Assembly (NCBI RefSeq): GCF_900110345.1
Contig: NZ_FODJ01000011.1
Coordinates: 62,001-126,000, forward strand
Length of the DNA stretch: 64,000 bases
Direction of reading: 5' to 3'
Origin: Amphibacillus marinus
Lineage (GTDB): Bacteria > Bacillota > Bacilli > Bacillales > Amphibacillaceae
The notes below the pieces were generated by a model, which was not told the DNA's origin, did no database searches, and saw nothing but the letters and a program-made list of their open reading frames with translations. Of the stretch, positions 39,030-49,257 are shown one piece after another. Both the position numbers and the translations under genes were made by a program. The stretch's first letter is position 1. Each line of letters starts with the position of its first letter.

Positions 39030-39542
39030 TTAATCAAGCTCCTCATCGTTAGCAACACTGTGGGCCAGTCGACTGGAAGCTGATGCAGCTATTGCGCCGA
39101 CAATATCATCAAGGAAGGTATGGCACTTGCCTGAAGATTTATCATTTAGTTCCTTTAGAATACCGGGTTTCTGCTTATCTATGTAACCATAGTTGGTAAA
39201 GCCTATCGATCCATATACATTTACAATTGATAAGGCAATAATTTCATCTACCCCATATAAGCCCTCATCTACTTCAATGGTTTCTTGAAGTGGTGAAATG
39301 AGTTTTTTCTGTTCTGCTAAGACATCGAGTTGAATACCAGTTAAGACAGCATTTTGAACCTCACGCTTACTCAGTACCTTATCAACATTCTCAATACAAA
39401 CTTCTAGTGATAATGATTCATGATAAGGGGCTTGTAAGTAATGAACGAGCTCTGCAATATCATGAAGGGTTACCCCGCGTTCCTTTAACCATTCGCGTGC
39501 TTTTCGTTCTAATGCTGTTTTAGGATTCTTTTCAGTCATCAT
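39030..39542 (-). CDS. yutG: Phosphatidylglycerophosphatase A-like protein (YutG)
   Basis: The 170-residue protein resembles B. subtilis YutG, a PgpA-related family. Visible features are LKERGVTLHDIAELVHYLQ near the start, GVDEIIALSIVNVYGSIG-type core, and a C-terminal CHTFLDDIVGAIAASASSRLAH with the acidic DD pair. Assignment as a phosphatidylglycerophosphatase is by family name; the family also includes proteins lacking this activity. SD GAAGGGA precedes the ATG. It converges with yutD and diverges from hom. Confidence 0.82.
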   Translation of the reverse strand: MMTEKNPKTALERKAREWLKERGVTLHDIAELVHYLQAPYHESLSLEVCIENVDKVLSKREVQNAVLTGIQLDVLAEQKKLISPLQETIEVDEGLYGVDEIIALSIVNVYGSIGFTNYGYIDKQKPGILKELNDKSSGKCHTFLDDIVGAIAASASSRLAHSVANDEELD

Positions 39543-39694
39543 TTTTACTTCCCTTCAGAAAAATTATAGATAATCCTTTACCCGAATTATACCATGATCA
39601 AACTTTAAAGCCAGTTTTGTTTCCTGTTAGCTTATGCTAGCAAGGAATAGAACATTTCTTTTTTGTTTTTTCAGAAATTTTAGTGAATTATCCC

Positions 39695-39723
39695 TTGAAT
39701 CAAAGCATGTGAACAGTTATAAT
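39695..39723 (+). promoter_or_regulatory. Sigma-A promoter of the threonine operon
   Basis: TTGAAT (39695-39700) and TATAAT (39718-39723) are spaced by 17 bases. GTGAACA (39709-39715) in the spacer and TGTTCAC (39744-39750) downstream form a 7-bp perfect inverted repeat around the start point, a possible operator. Confidence 0.75.
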
Positions 39724-39776
39724 GTCCTCTATAGATAAACATTTGTTCACTTTATAAAAACAGGGGGAGAATCATC

Positions 39777-41069
39777 ATGGATAAGATTAGAGTGGGTCTA
39801 TGCGGATTAGGTACTGTCGGTACGGGTGTAGTAAAGGTACTAGCTGATCACCAAGCTCGTATTAGACATAAATTGGGCTGTGACATCGAAATCGTGAAGG
39901 TTTTAGTTAATGATATTAATAAACCACGGGACATCATTATTAATAAAGATTGGCTAACAGTCGATGCTGCCGAACTCGTAAGTAATGAAGATATAGATGT
40001 TATTGTTGAAGTTATGGGTGGCATTGAGGGAACAAATAAGCTTTTAGAAGAAGCTTTAAGGAATAGAAAGCACATCGTAACAGCGAATAAAGATTTAATG
40101 GCCGTATACGGACAAAAGCTTCTGAAGCTAGCTAAAGAGAATCATTGTGATATTCTATATGATGCCAGTATTGCTGGCGGCATTCCAATTGTTAGGACAT
40201 TAGTTGATGGACTTGCTTCAGATCATATTGAAAAAGTGATGGGCATTGTCAATGGGACAACAAATTATATTATGACGAAGATGACTGATGAAGGCTTGGA
40301 CTTTGATTCTGTCCTTGGGGAAGCTCAAGCATTGGGTTTTGCTGAAGCTGATCCGAGTTCAGATGTTGATGGTTTAGATGCAGCCAGAAAAATGGCATTA
40401 TTAGCAAACTTAGCTTTTAAAATGGAATTGAATTTAGATGATGTTAAAGTAAAGGGTATTAGACAAGTGAGCCAAGATGATATTAATTTTGCTAAGAGCC
40501 TCGGTTACACAATTAAATTAATTGGTATTGCATCCATGCATAACTATAAAGCTGAGGTAACGGTTGAGCCTACCTTACTGCCAATGGATCACCCGTTAGC
40601 ATTAGTGAAAAATGAGTTTAATGCTGTTTATGTCCATGGTGAAGCTGTGGGTGAAACAATGTTTTATGGACCAGGTGCTGGCAGTCTCCCAACGGCAACG
40701 GCTGTTGTTTCAGATTTAATGGAGGTTGTCCGTAACATCAGGTTAGGTATTAGTGGAAATGCTTATATTGATCCACAATTTAAGCGCCAGCTAAAAGCGA
40801 ATCATGAAAAGTTTTCGAGACATTTTATTCGCTTGGATGTAGACGATCAAGCTGGAGCATTCCAAGAAATCACCAATGTTTTTACAGAGCAAAAGGTGAG
40901 CTTTGCAAAAATTCTACAGCTTCCGGGACAGATTGAGGGGCGGGCGGAAATTGTCATGATTACACATAGTATTAGTCAAGAACAATTACTAAATAGTTTA
41001 CAAGCACTTGGTCAATTAGCTGTTGTTGAGCGGTTAATTAGTCATTACCGAGTGGATGGGGAGGAATAG
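39777..41069 (+). CDS. hom: Homoserine dehydrogenase
   Basis: Hom reduces aspartate semialdehyde to homoserine, the branch to threonine and methionine. The 430-residue protein has the NAD(P) site [16 protein letters not shown], the catalytic core with VVEVMGG-type ([11 protein letters not shown]) and [11 protein letters not shown], and a C-terminal ACT domain (about residues 350-425) used for feedback by threonine. SD AGGGGGA precedes the ATG. It heads hom-thrC-thrB. Confidence 0.97.
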   Translation: MDKIRVGLCGLGTVGTGVVKVLADHQARIRHKLGCDIEIVKVLVNDINKPRDIIINKDWLTVDAAELVSNEDIDVIVEVMGGIEGTNKLLEEALRNRKHIVTANKDLMAVYGQKLLKLAKENHCDILYDASIAGGIPIVRTLVDGLASDHIEKVMGIVNGTTNYIMTKMTDEGLDFDSVLGEAQALGFAEADPSSDVDGLDAARKMALLANLAFKMELNLDDVKVKGIRQVSQDDINFAKSLGYTIKLIGIASMHNYKAEVTVEPTLLPMDHPLALVKNEFNAVYVHGEAVGETMFYGPGAGSLPTATAVVSDLMEVVRNIRLGISGNAYIDPQFKRQLKANHEKFSRHFIRLDVDDQAGAFQEITNVFTEQKVSFAKILQLPGQIEGRAEIVMITHSISQEQLLNSLQALGQLAVVERLISHYRVDGEE

Positions 41070-41073
41070 AGCA

Positions 41074-42135
41074 ATGGCATGGCAGGGATTACTTAAAGCT
41101 TATCGAGATTATTTACCAATTACGGAGCAAACGCCTTCATTATCATTACATGAGGGTAACACACCATTGATTAAATTAGAGAATTTATCAGCTAAATATA
41201 ATGTAGAAGTTTACGCAAAGGTTGAAGGTATTAATCCAACTGGCTCATTTAAGGATCGTGGTATGGTGATGGCAATGGCTAAGGCAATTGAAGCTGGCTC
41301 TAAGACAGTTATTTGTGCATCAACAGGTAACACATCTGCTTCAGCAGCAGCATTTGCCGCCCGCGCTGGGTTACGTGCGATTATTGTCATACCAGAAGGT
41401 AAGATTGCCCAAGGTAAGTTGGCTCAAGCTGTGATGTACGGTGCCGAAATCTATTCAATTAAAGGGAATTTTGATGATGCGCTAAGGATTGTGCGCAAGC
41501 TGGGTGAGCAGGATGATATTACGCTTGTTAACTCTGTTAATCCGTATCGAATTGAAGGTCAGAAAACAGCAGCATTTGAAATTTGTGATGTCCTTGGTGA
41601 AGCACCTGATTACTTATTTATTCCTGTAGGTAACGCTGGTAATATTACGGCCTACTGGAAGGGCTTTAAAGAGTATCACCAACAAAAGCAAACAGGCTTA
41701 CCAAAGATGATGGGTTATGAAGCAAGTGGAGCAGCAGCAATTGTTCATGATCGAATCTTTGAAAATCCTGAGACGGTGGGGACGGCAATCCGGATTGGCA
41801 ATCCTGCAAGCTGGCAGCAGGCTGTTGCAGCACGTGATGAATCTGGTGGTCAAATTGATGAGATTACGGATGAGCAAATGATTGAAGCCTATCAATGGAT
41901 GGCAGCTAATGAGGGGATTTTTGCTGAGCCAGCATCAAATGCCTCTGTTGCTGGATTATTTAAAGCATTAAAACAAGGCAATGTGAAACAAGGGAGTAAA
42001 GTTGTCTGTGTGCTAACTGGAAACGGTTTAAAGGACCCAAATACCGCAATTGAGTATAGCTCTGTGAAACCTATCGTATTAGAAAATGATGAAAATTTAG
42101 TGATGAAGGAAATTCTAGGCAAGGTTCCATCATGA
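41074..42135 (+). CDS. thrC: Threonine synthase
   Basis: ThrC makes threonine from phosphohomoserine using PLP. The 353-residue protein has the PLP lysine in [13 protein letters not shown], the phosphate-binding [13 protein letters not shown] and the [19 protein letters not shown] region. The ATG at 41074 follows SD GGGGAGG (41059-41065) by 8 bases, starting four bases after the hom stop; a start at 41056 would lie on the SD itself. The 3' end overlaps thrB by 4 bases (ATGA). Confidence 0.97.
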   Translation: MAWQGLLKAYRDYLPITEQTPSLSLHEGNTPLIKLENLSAKYNVEVYAKVEGINPTGSFKDRGMVMAMAKAIEAGSKTVICASTGNTSASAAAFAARAGLRAIIVIPEGKIAQGKLAQAVMYGAEIYSIKGNFDDALRIVRKLGEQDDITLVNSVNPYRIEGQKTAAFEICDVLGEAPDYLFIPVGNAGNITAYWKGFKEYHQQKQTGLPKMMGYEASGAAAIVHDRIFENPETVGTAIRIGNPASWQQAVAARDESGGQIDEITDEQMIEAYQWMAANEGIFAEPASNASVAGLFKALKQGNVKQGSKVVCVLTGNGLKDPNTAIEYSSVKPIVLENDENLVMKEILGKVPS

Positions 42136-43028
42136 GCTGGCAAATAAAAGTACCTGCTACAACTGCTAATATTGGAGCGGGCTTCGATTCAATTGGAATA
42201 GCTCTCAACACATACTTAATGTTAGAGGTGGAAGAGGCGCATTATTGGTCATTTCACTCTAATTCATCATATCTAGCTGCTATTCCAAGTGATAAAAATA
42301 ATTTTATCTATAAAATAGTTGAACAGACAGCCGTTCATTTTGGCAAGAAACCAGAGCAACTAAAGCCGTGTCGCGTGGAACTCAAAAGTGATATTCCGTT
42401 AGCACGAGGACTTGGAAGCAGTGCAACAGCAATTGCTGCTGGTATTGAATTAGCTAATCTGTTACTAGATTTAAGGCTTCCTATTGAAGAGAAGATTCGC
42501 TTTGCCACTGAATTAGAGGGGCATCCAGATAACGTTGTCCCAGCAATTTTAGGGGGTTGTGTCATTGGGCATTATGATGGCGAACTTAATTATTCTCAAA
42601 TAAAAATTAATCAGGTTGCTTTTTTAACAATTATTCCGACTTTTCAATTAAAAACAAAGGATGCTCGCGCAGTGTTGCCAGTTCAATTTGATTATCATGC
42701 TAGTGTGGCTGCAAGCAGTGTTGCAAATGTCTCGGTGGCAGCATTGTATCAAAGTGATTGGCCGTTACTTGGCCGGATGTTAAAAAAAGATCTTTTTCAT
42801 CAGCCGTATCGAAAGAAGCTCATTCCACATTATGATGAACTTGAGCTGTTGTTGACTCCAGATGTATACGGTGTTTATTTGAGTGGAGCGGGACCGACGT
42901 TAATTGCCTTAGCTAATCCAGCAGATATTCATTCAAAAATTGCTGGTTGGAGAGCACATTATGACCAGTTTGAATGGCGGGTGCTTGAGGCTGATAATGA
43001 AGGCTTAACGGTAACACAATCTAAATAA
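42132..43028 (+). CDS. thrB: Homoserine kinase
   Basis: ThrB is a GHMP kinase that phosphorylates homoserine. The 298-residue protein has [18 protein letters not shown] at the start, the ATP loop [14 protein letters not shown] (about residues 90-103) and [14 protein letters not shown] near the C-terminus. The ATGA overlap with thrC indicates coupling. It is the last gene of the operon, before a terminator. Confidence 0.97.
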   Translation: MSWQIKVPATTANIGAGFDSIGIALNTYLMLEVEEAHYWSFHSNSSYLAAIPSDKNNFIYKIVEQTAVHFGKKPEQLKPCRVELKSDIPLARGLGSSATAIAAGIELANLLLDLRLPIEEKIRFATELEGHPDNVVPAILGGCVIGHYDGELNYSQIKINQVAFLTIIPTFQLKTKDARAVLPVQFDYHASVAASSVANVSVAALYQSDWPLLGRMLKKDLFHQPYRKKLIPHYDELELLLTPDVYGVYLSGAGPTLIALANPADIHSKIAGWRAHYDQFEWRVLEADNEGLTVTQSK

Positions 43029-43030
43029 CA

Positions 43031-43053
43031 GAGCCACCAGAAATGGTGGCTCC
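43031..43053. terminator. Bidirectional terminator between thrB and yutI
   Basis: gagccacc (43031-43038) pairs with ggtggctc (43045-43052) around a 6-base loop between convergent genes. The T run on the + strand is short. Confidence 0.65.
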
Positions 43054-43068
43054 TTAATGTAGGATTTA

Positions 43069-43293
43069 TTAAAATACTTGTTCTATTTCACGAACACCTG
43101 GAACCTCTGCAACAAGTGCCCGTTCAATACCAGCTTTAAGTGTTATTGTTGAACTCGGGCAATTTCCGCAAGCGCCCATTAAGCGAAGACGAACAATACC
43201 ATCTTCTACCTCAATTAATTCAACATCGCCACCATCACGTAGTAAGAATGGACGTAGTTTATTTAAAACTTCTTGTACTTGATCTTGCATCAT
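43069..43293 (-). CDS. yutI: NifU C-terminal domain Fe-S carrier (YutI type)
   Basis: This small protein of 74 residues is a NifU C-terminal domain: [21 protein letters not shown] and the cluster-binding [18 protein letters not shown] with its CxxC. It probably carries or delivers iron-sulfur clusters assembled by the SUF system. The start ATG at 43293 has SD AAGGAG 7 bases upstream; a longer frame to 43332 has none. The place next to dapF and yutM is as in B. subtilis. Confidence 0.9.
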   Translation of the reverse strand: MMQDQVQEVLNKLRPFLLRDGGDVELIEVEDGIVRLRLMGACGNCPSSTITLKAGIERALVAEVPGVREIEQVF

Positions 43294-43498
43294 CCACCTA
43301 CTCCTTTCTATCTTCAATTGATAGTATACCATTATTTGATGCGTTTAAGAAAGTGTTTTAATTCGGAGCCAAAAACTTATTTGGTTATATAAAGTGAAAG
43401 TATGGCTAACAGGCTTCTTAAGTGTTCAAACCTAAGAAGTTAGTTTATAATGATAACATGTTTGACGGATAGGGAATAGGATAGTGGAGGGAAAAGAA

Positions 43499-44350
43499 AT
43501 GCAGATTGCTTTTACTAAAATGCACGGGTTAGGAAATAGCTATATATATATTAATACATTTGACGTTTCACTTGCAGGGCAAGATTTGTCGGTTTTAGCT
43601 AAAAAGGTAAGTGACCCAAACACGGGAATTGGTTCTGACGGGCTTATTCTCATTACACCTAGTGAACAAGCAGATGTTGGGATGCGTATGTTTAATAAAG
43701 ATGGCTCAGAAGGTAAGACATGTGGTAATGGCTTGCGCTGTGTTGCTAAGTATGCTTTTGACAATCAATTAGTCACAACGCGAACCTTTACAATCGAAAC
43801 AAGGGCAGGGAATGTTAGTGCTGAAATACTAGGTGAAGGAAGGGTGGCGGAACAGGTAACAATTGATATGGGACCGCCCTATTTACAACGTAAGCAAATC
43901 CCGATGGTTGGTGTTAATCTTGAGCGAATTGTCAATGAACCATTTCCTGTTGGCGACCAAACCCTGCGAATTACCGCAGTTTCTATGGGGAACCCACACG
44001 CTGTCTTTTTTGTGGACAATATAGAGCTTGCCCCATTATATGAGCTAGGGCCAATTATTACTAATGATGAACGGTTTCCGGAAAGTGTAAATGTTGAATT
44101 TGTTGAGGTGGTTAATGAAAACGAATTGAATTTCCGTGTCTGGGAGCGTGGTTCAGGTGTTACCCAAGCTTGTGGCACAGGGGCATGTGCAGCTGCTGTA
44201 GCGGCAATTCTAAACAAGTTGGCAAAGCGTTCTGAGGATATTGTTGTTCACTTAGCCGGCGGTGATCTCATTATTAATTGGTCTAAGGATAACCACGTCT
44301 GGATGACTGGACCGGCCATGACAACAGTACAAGGTCAGTTTATCCTTTAA
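43499..44350 (+). CDS. dapF: Diaminopimelate epimerase
   Basis: DapF converts LL- to meso-diaminopimelate for lysine and peptidoglycan synthesis. The 283-residue protein has both catalytic cysteines, in GKTCGNGLRC and TQACGTGACA. The ATG at 43499 lies 7 bases after SD TGGAGGG (43485-43491); the GTG at 43484 would start on the SD. It stands alone, with a gap before yutM. Confidence 0.96.
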   Translation: MQIAFTKMHGLGNSYIYINTFDVSLAGQDLSVLAKKVSDPNTGIGSDGLILITPSEQADVGMRMFNKDGSEGKTCGNGLRCVAKYAFDNQLVTTRTFTIETRAGNVSAEILGEGRVAEQVTIDMGPPYLQRKQIPMVGVNLERIVNEPFPVGDQTLRITAVSMGNPHAVFFVDNIELAPLYELGPIITNDERFPESVNVEFVEVVNENELNFRVWERGSGVTQACGTGACAAAVAAILNKLAKRSEDIVVHLAGGDLIINWSKDNHVWMTGPAMTTVQGQFIL

Positions 44351-44427
44351 GCATAAAGCAGTAAGTTTGAATTTATTCACAGTTTTTAATATACTTATCT
44401 ACAACACTTTATAGGGGGCAAAACGAA

Positions 44428-44787
44428 ATGGTATTAAATATTACCGATCAAGCCAAAATTCAAATTCAAGAAATGATTAAGCAGGAAGACAATGATCAGG
44501 TTAGACTGCGTTTTGGTGTGAAAGGTGGCGGCTGTAGCGGGTTATCTTATTCACTTGGCTTCGATCAAGAGGTAGACGCTGAGACTGACATAGCTGATGC
44601 TATTAACGACGTTCCTGTTACCATAAAAAAAGAAGATATCCCGATTATTAATGGAACAACTATTGATTTCAAGCAGAATATGATGGGTGGAGGGTTCACG
44701 ATTGATAATCCTAACGCCATTATTTCCTGTGGCTGTGGCTCATCCTTTAAAGCGAAGGAACGTGAGGGTACGCCAGAGAACTGCTAA
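44428..44787 (+). CDS. yutM: A-type Fe-S carrier protein (HesB/IscA family, YutM)
   Basis: This 119-residue protein has the three cysteines of A-type carriers: one in KGGGCSGLSYSLGF and two in ISCGCGSSF near the C-terminus. It probably transfers clusters from SufBCD to target proteins. SD AGGGGGC precedes the ATG. B. subtilis has the same gene in this neighbourhood. A terminator follows. Confidence 0.93.
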   Translation: MVLNITDQAKIQIQEMIKQEDNDQVRLRFGVKGGGCSGLSYSLGFDQEVDAETDIADAINDVPVTIKKEDIPIINGTTIDFKQNMMGGGFTIDNPNAIISCGCGSSFKAKEREGTPENC

Positions 44788-44832
44788 ATCGATTTAATGT
44801 GTCTGGAGAATTTTCAAAAAAACGAACAGATG

Positions 44833-44868
44833 AACGCCCATTGAATGCTACATCAATGGGCGTTTTTT
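44833..44868 (+). terminator. Terminator after yutM
   Basis: aacgcccattga (44833-44844) and tcaatgggcgtt (44853-44864) form a 12-bp perfect stem with an 8-base loop followed by six T residues. Confidence 0.9.
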
Positions 44869-45006
44869 AACGCGCTTAAAATTATTATGTTTGTACCCAT
44901 CTTAGGTTTAAAAAAATGTTGTGTATTGATGGCGATACCCTAGTTAAAACGAGCTAACTCTTATTTTCACTATTTATGCTGTTTCTTAAAGGCTTACCAC
45001 AGATTA

Positions 45007-45996
45007 TTATTCAAAAAGACTTGTTGAATGCTTTGGTTGCAGGCGGGCATCAGGCTCGATAAACGCTTTTGCATTATTAACAGCCGTCGGTCCTTCGCCA
45101 AAACCAGTTGCAATAAGTTTGACTTTGCCTGGATAAGTACAAATATCACCTGCTGCGTAGATGCCTTCAATATTTGTCTCCATTTTCGAATTAACGACAA
45201 TACTATTTTTTTCAATTTCTAAATCCCAGTCCTTAATGGGACCTAATGAGGAAATAAAGCCGTAGTTAACGATGACATCATCAACGTTTATGGTTAATTC
45301 ACGATCCCCTTTAACCTCTTTAACAACAACTTGCTCAATTTGATCTGTTCCAATTAATCTCTCGGGTACGAATGGGGTAACAATGTTAATACTTGACTGA
45401 TTTAACTTTTCCACACTATGCTCATGGGCTCGGAATTGCTCACGGCGATGAATTAACGATACTTCTTTAGCGATTGGCTCTAACATAAGTGCCCAATCGA
45501 CTGCCGAATCGCCACCGCCAAATAGAACAACACGCTTATCTTTAAATTGCATCATATTATCGACGAAATGATGAAGATTGCGACTTTCATAAGCTTGTGC
45601 CTCTTTTAAGGCAAGCTTACGTGGCTGAAAGGCCCCATTTCCAGCAGTAATAATGATGGTTTTAGAGAAGTGCTCACCATTATTTGTGCTGAGTTTAAAT
45701 GTGCCATCTTCTAAACGTTCAACCTGCTCGACTGCTTCCTCTAAGCAAAAAGTGGGATCAAACATTTGCAATTGGTCATTAAGGTTATTGACCAAATCTT
45801 GCGCACGAACTTTTGGAAAACCGGCAATATCGTATATATATTTTTCAGGGTAAAGCGCACTAAGCTGCCCCCCGATATGTGGTAAGCTTTCAATAATTTT
45901 AACACTCGCCTGTCTTAGTCCACCATAGTAAGCAGTGAACAAGCCAACAGGCCCTGCACCAATAATGGTAATATCGTATATTTGCTCATCAGACAT
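45007..45996 (-). CDS. yumC: Ferredoxin-NADP+ reductase (YumC type)
   Basis: This thioredoxin-reductase-like flavoprotein lacks the CxxC of true thioredoxin reductases and matches the YumC ferredoxin/flavodoxin-NADP+ reductases. The 329-residue protein has the FAD site [17 protein letters not shown], the NADPH site [13 protein letters not shown], and the FAD-closing [21 protein letters not shown]. The ATG at 45996 has SD AGGAGGG 6 bases upstream; the longer frame to 46050 has none. It lies next to yumB. Confidence 0.93.
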   Translation of the reverse strand: MSDEQIYDITIIGAGPVGLFTAYYGGLRQASVKIIESLPHIGGQLSALYPEKYIYDIAGFPKVRAQDLVNNLNDQLQMFDPTFCLEEAVEQVERLEDGTFKLSTNNGEHFSKTIIITAGNGAFQPRKLALKEAQAYESRNLHHFVDNMMQFKDKRVVLFGGGDSAVDWALMLEPIAKEVSLIHRREQFRAHEHSVEKLNQSSINIVTPFVPERLIGTDQIEQVVVKEVKGDRELTINVDDVIVNYGFISSLGPIKDWDLEIEKNSIVVNSKMETNIEGIYAAGDICTYPGKVKLIATGFGEGPTAVNNAKAFIEPDARLQPKHSTSLFE

Positions 45997-46186
45997 AAAA
46001 ATCCCTCCTAAACTAACGCTAAAAAACGTTACTAAAAAACATTTTATCACATTTCGCTAAATTTTAAATCTTTTTCGATTGTGAAGAGTTCGCTCTATAA
46101 GTATATTGAAAAAAGCGGGAAAAACAGCTAAGATTGAAATATGACAAAATTGTGACGTTAAGATGAGAGGAGGGCCTGGTTTTTTG

Positions 46187-47386
46187 ATGACTAATATTGT
46201 AATTATCGGGGCAGGGTATGCTGGCTTTACTTGTACGCTGCGCTTGCAAAAATTGCTAAAGAAAGAAAATGTCAGTGTAACGCTAATTAATCAGCATGAT
46301 TACCATTACCAAACAACCTGGCTACATCGACATGCAGTTGGTATTTATGACCACACTAAAACAACCTTTCCTATCGCGGATTACATTGATGCTGATCGAG
46401 TGCAATTTGTTCAGGACCGTGTTGTTAAACTTAATGCAGATGAAAAATTAATAGAAACTATAAATGGGAAGTATGGTTATGATTACCTTGTTGTAGCTTT
46501 AGGATCAGAAATTGATTCATTTCAAATACCAGGTTTAGAACAGTATGCCCATTCCATTACAACAATTAAAGCGGCAGATCGGTTTTATCAGGACCTTGTT
46601 CAAGTCTTAAGGGCGTATAGTAATTCTAACAAGATCGATCCCATCCAGATCGTTATCGGGGGCGGTGGCTTTACTGGGGTAGAATTATTAGGGGAATTAA
46701 CAGATCGACTTCCTGAGCTTTGTAATCGTTTTGCTATTAATCCAAAAAATATTAAGCTCGTGTCAATCGAAACTCAGCCAACCGTTTTACCGGAATTTGA
46801 TTTAGAGCTAGGTGAGTATGCCATGCAACAACTTGAAAAAAAGGGAGTGGAATTCCGTTTAAGTACAAAGATAAAAACCGTTGAGCATAATTACATAAAA
46901 ATTGAACGTGCGGGGCTTGTTGAAGATATCCCCGCACACTTATTCGTTTGGACTGCTGGGGTAAAAGGAAATCGGATAATTGCTGAAAGTGATATAGCCT
47001 CAATTTCAGGACGGGTTGAAGTTGATGGTTATTTAAGAGCGCCAGCCTACCATGACATATACATTATTGGAGATGTTGCAATTATCAAGGATCGCGAAAC
47101 AGCCTACTTACCTAATGCTGACTTAGCCATCCAAAAGGCAAATTACTGTGCCAAGCATATTCATGCCCAAATAAGCAGGGAATTAGTAGGAAAACCCTTT
47201 TTCTTTAAGCCATGGGGAAATATTGCCTCGATTGGGGCAAAGGATGGGATAGGGGTTGTTGGGAGACAGGCAAAGATTTTTGGGAGATTTGCTGCTTTAT
47301 TAAAGTTTATTAATGATGGCTTTGTACTTTATCAAATTGGCAGACTAAAGATGTTACGAGCAGGAATTAACCAAAAAAACGTATAA
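46187..47386 (+). CDS. yumB: Type II NADH dehydrogenase-like flavoprotein (YumB type)
   Basis: The 399-residue protein has two dinucleotide folds: VIIGAGYAGFTCTLRLQK at the start and IVIGGGGFTGVELLGEL near residue 165, the pattern of single-subunit NADH:quinone reductases. The NQHDYHYQTTWLH segment and VEFRLSTKI region resemble B. subtilis YumB more than YjlD. The ATG at 46187 follows SD AGGAGGG with a long spacing (about 13), and the TTG one codon earlier may also be used. It is divergent from yumC. Quinone reduction is inferred from the family. Confidence 0.88.
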   Translation: MTNIVIIGAGYAGFTCTLRLQKLLKKENVSVTLINQHDYHYQTTWLHRHAVGIYDHTKTTFPIADYIDADRVQFVQDRVVKLNADEKLIETINGKYGYDYLVVALGSEIDSFQIPGLEQYAHSITTIKAADRFYQDLVQVLRAYSNSNKIDPIQIVIGGGGFTGVELLGELTDRLPELCNRFAINPKNIKLVSIETQPTVLPEFDLELGEYAMQQLEKKGVEFRLSTKIKTVEHNYIKIERAGLVEDIPAHLFVWTAGVKGNRIIAESDIASISGRVEVDGYLRAPAYHDIYIIGDVAIIKDRETAYLPNADLAIQKANYCAKHIHAQISRELVGKPFFFKPWGNIASIGAKDGIGVVGRQAKIFGRFAALLKFINDGFVLYQIGRLKMLRAGINQKNV

Positions 47387-47432
47387 ACTCACTCTTTTTT
47401 GTTAATGCTGGTCGTAAAAAGGGATGAGATAA

Positions 47433-47675
47433 ATGAAGAAGAGTATTTATCAAGTAATTTTCCGTATTTTGTTAACTGGATTAATTATTATTGCTGTACT
47501 AACGACTATTTCTGCTGTGACAAATATTAATTATACTGCATTCCTCGAATGGTCACAGCTAGCCAGCCAGCAGCAAGACCAGCTTTATGCCAATAAGATC
47601 GTACACCTAACGGAAAAAGCCAGTGTCTTAGAAGCGTTTCAACCTGAACAATCACTTACCCCTGAAGGTGTTTGA
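47433..47675 (+). CDS. Small single-span membrane protein of unknown function
   Basis: This 80-residue protein has one membrane helix (about residues 8-29) and a soluble tail ending in an acidic, proline-containing stretch. I do not recognise it. An SD-like GGGATGAG precedes the ATG. It follows yumB by 46 bases and may be co-transcribed. A palindromic gcaaaaaag-ggccgg-cttttttttgc at about 47731-47757 could terminate it. Confidence 0.5.
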   Translation: MKKSIYQVIFRILLTGLIIIAVLTTISAVTNINYTAFLEWSQLASQQQDQLYANKIVHLTEKASVLEAFQPEQSLTPEGV

Positions 47676-47802
47676 AAAATTTGTATATTATATGCTGTTG
47701 GTGGAATAAATTCCTTAGATTAGTCAGAAGCAAAAAAGGGCCGGCTTTTTTTTGCTGGAGCACTACAAACAGTTGCTTAACCGACGCTATGTGATAAAAA
47801 AC

Positions 47803-47860
47803 TAAAAAAAACCTATCTGTGCACCCTTATTCTTTATTAAGGGTTGCCTAGATAGGTTTA
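47803..47860 (-). terminator. Terminator after yuiD
   Basis: On the minus strand aaacctatct/agataggttt (47850-47859 with 47809-47818) forms a 10-bp stem with an inner pairing of acccttat-type segments and is followed by a T run (A8 on the + strand at 47803-47811). Confidence 0.75.
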
Positions 47861-47866
47861 CTTCGT

Positions 47867-48343
47867 TTAGCTGAACAAAGGATAGGCTAGAAAGGCTAAC
47901 AGAATGCCGGTTAATCCGCCAAAAAAAACCTCAATTGGCTGATGTCCAAGTAATTCCTTCAGTTCTTGTTTCTTTTCAAATTCCTTTTTTTTGGCCCACA
48001 TTTTTGCTTCATCAACAAAATACTGGAAATCCTTGACGAGCATATTTAAAACAATTGCCTGTTCCCCAGCCTGTCTTCTAATTCCGGTAGCATCGAACAT
48101 AATAATAATACTAAAAATGCATGATACTGCAAAAACCCCGGATGAAACCCCGTGCTCAATTCCAATACCCGTTGTGACAGCTGCCACCGCAGCAGAGTGA
48201 CTACTTGGCATCCCGCCCGTGCTAAATGCAAGTCCAGGTTTGAATTCACGTGTTGCAATATAATGAATAGGTACCTTCACTCCTTGGGCAAACATAATGG
48301 CAAATAAAGCGATCATTAATGGAAAATTCTCAAACAAAGCCAA
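47867..48343 (-). CDS. yuiD: Divergent PAP2 family membrane protein (YuiD)
   Basis: The 158-residue membrane protein resembles B. subtilis YuiD, a divergent PAP2 phosphatase family. Conserved parts are TGGMPSSHSAAVAAVTTGIG, MFDATGIRRQAGEQA and LLGHQPIEVFFGGLTGILLA. I chose the TTG at 48343, which gives a start aligned to YuiD (LFENFPL-type) and has SD GAGAGGA upstream; the GTG at 48370 lies before the SD. Its phosphatase activity is not shown. It is next to bioY as in B. subtilis. Confidence 0.85.
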   Translation of the reverse strand: MALFENFPLMIALFAIMFAQGVKVPIHYIATREFKPGLAFSTGGMPSSHSAAVAAVTTGIGIEHGVSSGVFAVSCIFSIIIMFDATGIRRQAGEQAIVLNMLVKDFQYFVDEAKMWAKKKEFEKKQELKELLGHQPIEVFFGGLTGILLAFLAYPLFS

Positions 48344-48435
48344 GCTGAATCCATCCTCTCTTTCTCTCACAATCTATACCGAATATTATAGCACAAGATT
48401 AAATTTAAAGTCATAAATTCAGACTTAATGTTTTA

Positions 48436-49026
48436 TTAAATATGCTTTTTTTGAAGTAAAGACAGTCGTTGGATAACGCTGTAAAGGGCAAAAGTGATAA
48501 AAAGACTAAGACCAAGATCTTTAATTAAAAAGGGAATCATACTGACCCATGAAGCATAATAGGAGACCTCTAACCCCATCCATGTATTCATAGCAATATA
48601 CATATAGGTGACACCAATAAGATAATTGACCAACGTACCACTTAACGACGCTAAAAATATACTGCGTTTTGTGAAAGGTTTTTTAATTTCAATGATTAAT
48701 CCAGCAAGATAGGCAGTGACAATAAAAGAAAGTAAAAAGCCGCCGGTGTAACCAAAAAGCACAAATATGCCCGATTGCATTTGGGCAAAAACGGGTACAC
48801 CTGCAATGCCTAACAGGAGATAGCCAAATATGGAGAATGCAGCAAGTCGCTTGCCAAGAATGATTCCAGCTAGAATGCTAATAAACGTTTGAAGTGACAC
48901 GGGAACAGAAACCCCTCCAATTGGAATAGCTAAAAAGGGAATCCAAAATGTGATATTTGAGCCAATTGCCATTAGGCAAATAAAGAAAGCACTGTAAGTT
49001 AAGTCAATTGTTTGATATTTTTTCAT
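48436..49026 (-). CDS. bioY: BioY, biotin transporter substrate-binding component
   Basis: BioY binds biotin in the membrane and works alone or with the shared ECF energy module. The 196-residue protein has six hydrophobic segments and the family motifs VPVSLQTFISILAGIILG and FGYTGGFLLSFI. SD AAGGAGTG precedes the ATG. A BirA operator lies directly upstream. No biotin synthesis genes are in the window, so import may be the main source (inference). Confidence 0.94.
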   Translation of the reverse strand: MKKYQTIDLTYSAFFICLMAIGSNITFWIPFLAIPIGGVSVPVSLQTFISILAGIILGKRLAAFSIFGYLLLGIAGVPVFAQMQSGIFVLFGYTGGFLLSFIVTAYLAGLIIEIKKPFTKRSIFLASLSGTLVNYLIGVTYMYIAMNTWMGLEVSYYASWVSMIPFLIKDLGLSLFITFALYSVIQRLSLLQKKHI

Positions 49027-49048
49027 TATAAAACACTCCTTAGATTAT

Positions 49049-49080
49049 ATTGTTAACTTTATTTTTTTAAGGTTAACAAT
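49049..49080. promoter_or_regulatory. BirA operator upstream of bioY
   Basis: ATTGTTAAC (49049-49057) and GTTAACAAT (49072-49080) are a perfect 9-bp inverted repeat with a 14-base centre, the form of BirA sites. It begins 23 bases upstream of the bioY start codon, where biotinyl-AMP-bound BirA would block transcription. Confidence 0.9.
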
Positions 49081-49257
49081 TCACAGTTTAAAAAGTTTAA
49101 ACAAATGGTTTAAACCGTGGTTAAGCTTTATATATAGGTATGGATAAAATGCAATGTGACAAAAGATTGTATCTTTTTCTAACTAGATTTTTTTAAAAAA
49201 CAAACGTTGTTTACAAGAGGATTAATCTGTCTTTTCACTTTTTGGTAAGCTAACAGG

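Noticed and set aside
39601-39776. Possible threonine T-box leader before hom
   Set aside because: No T-box sequence, specifier stem or terminator is visible, and the promoter lies only about 50 bases from the start codon.
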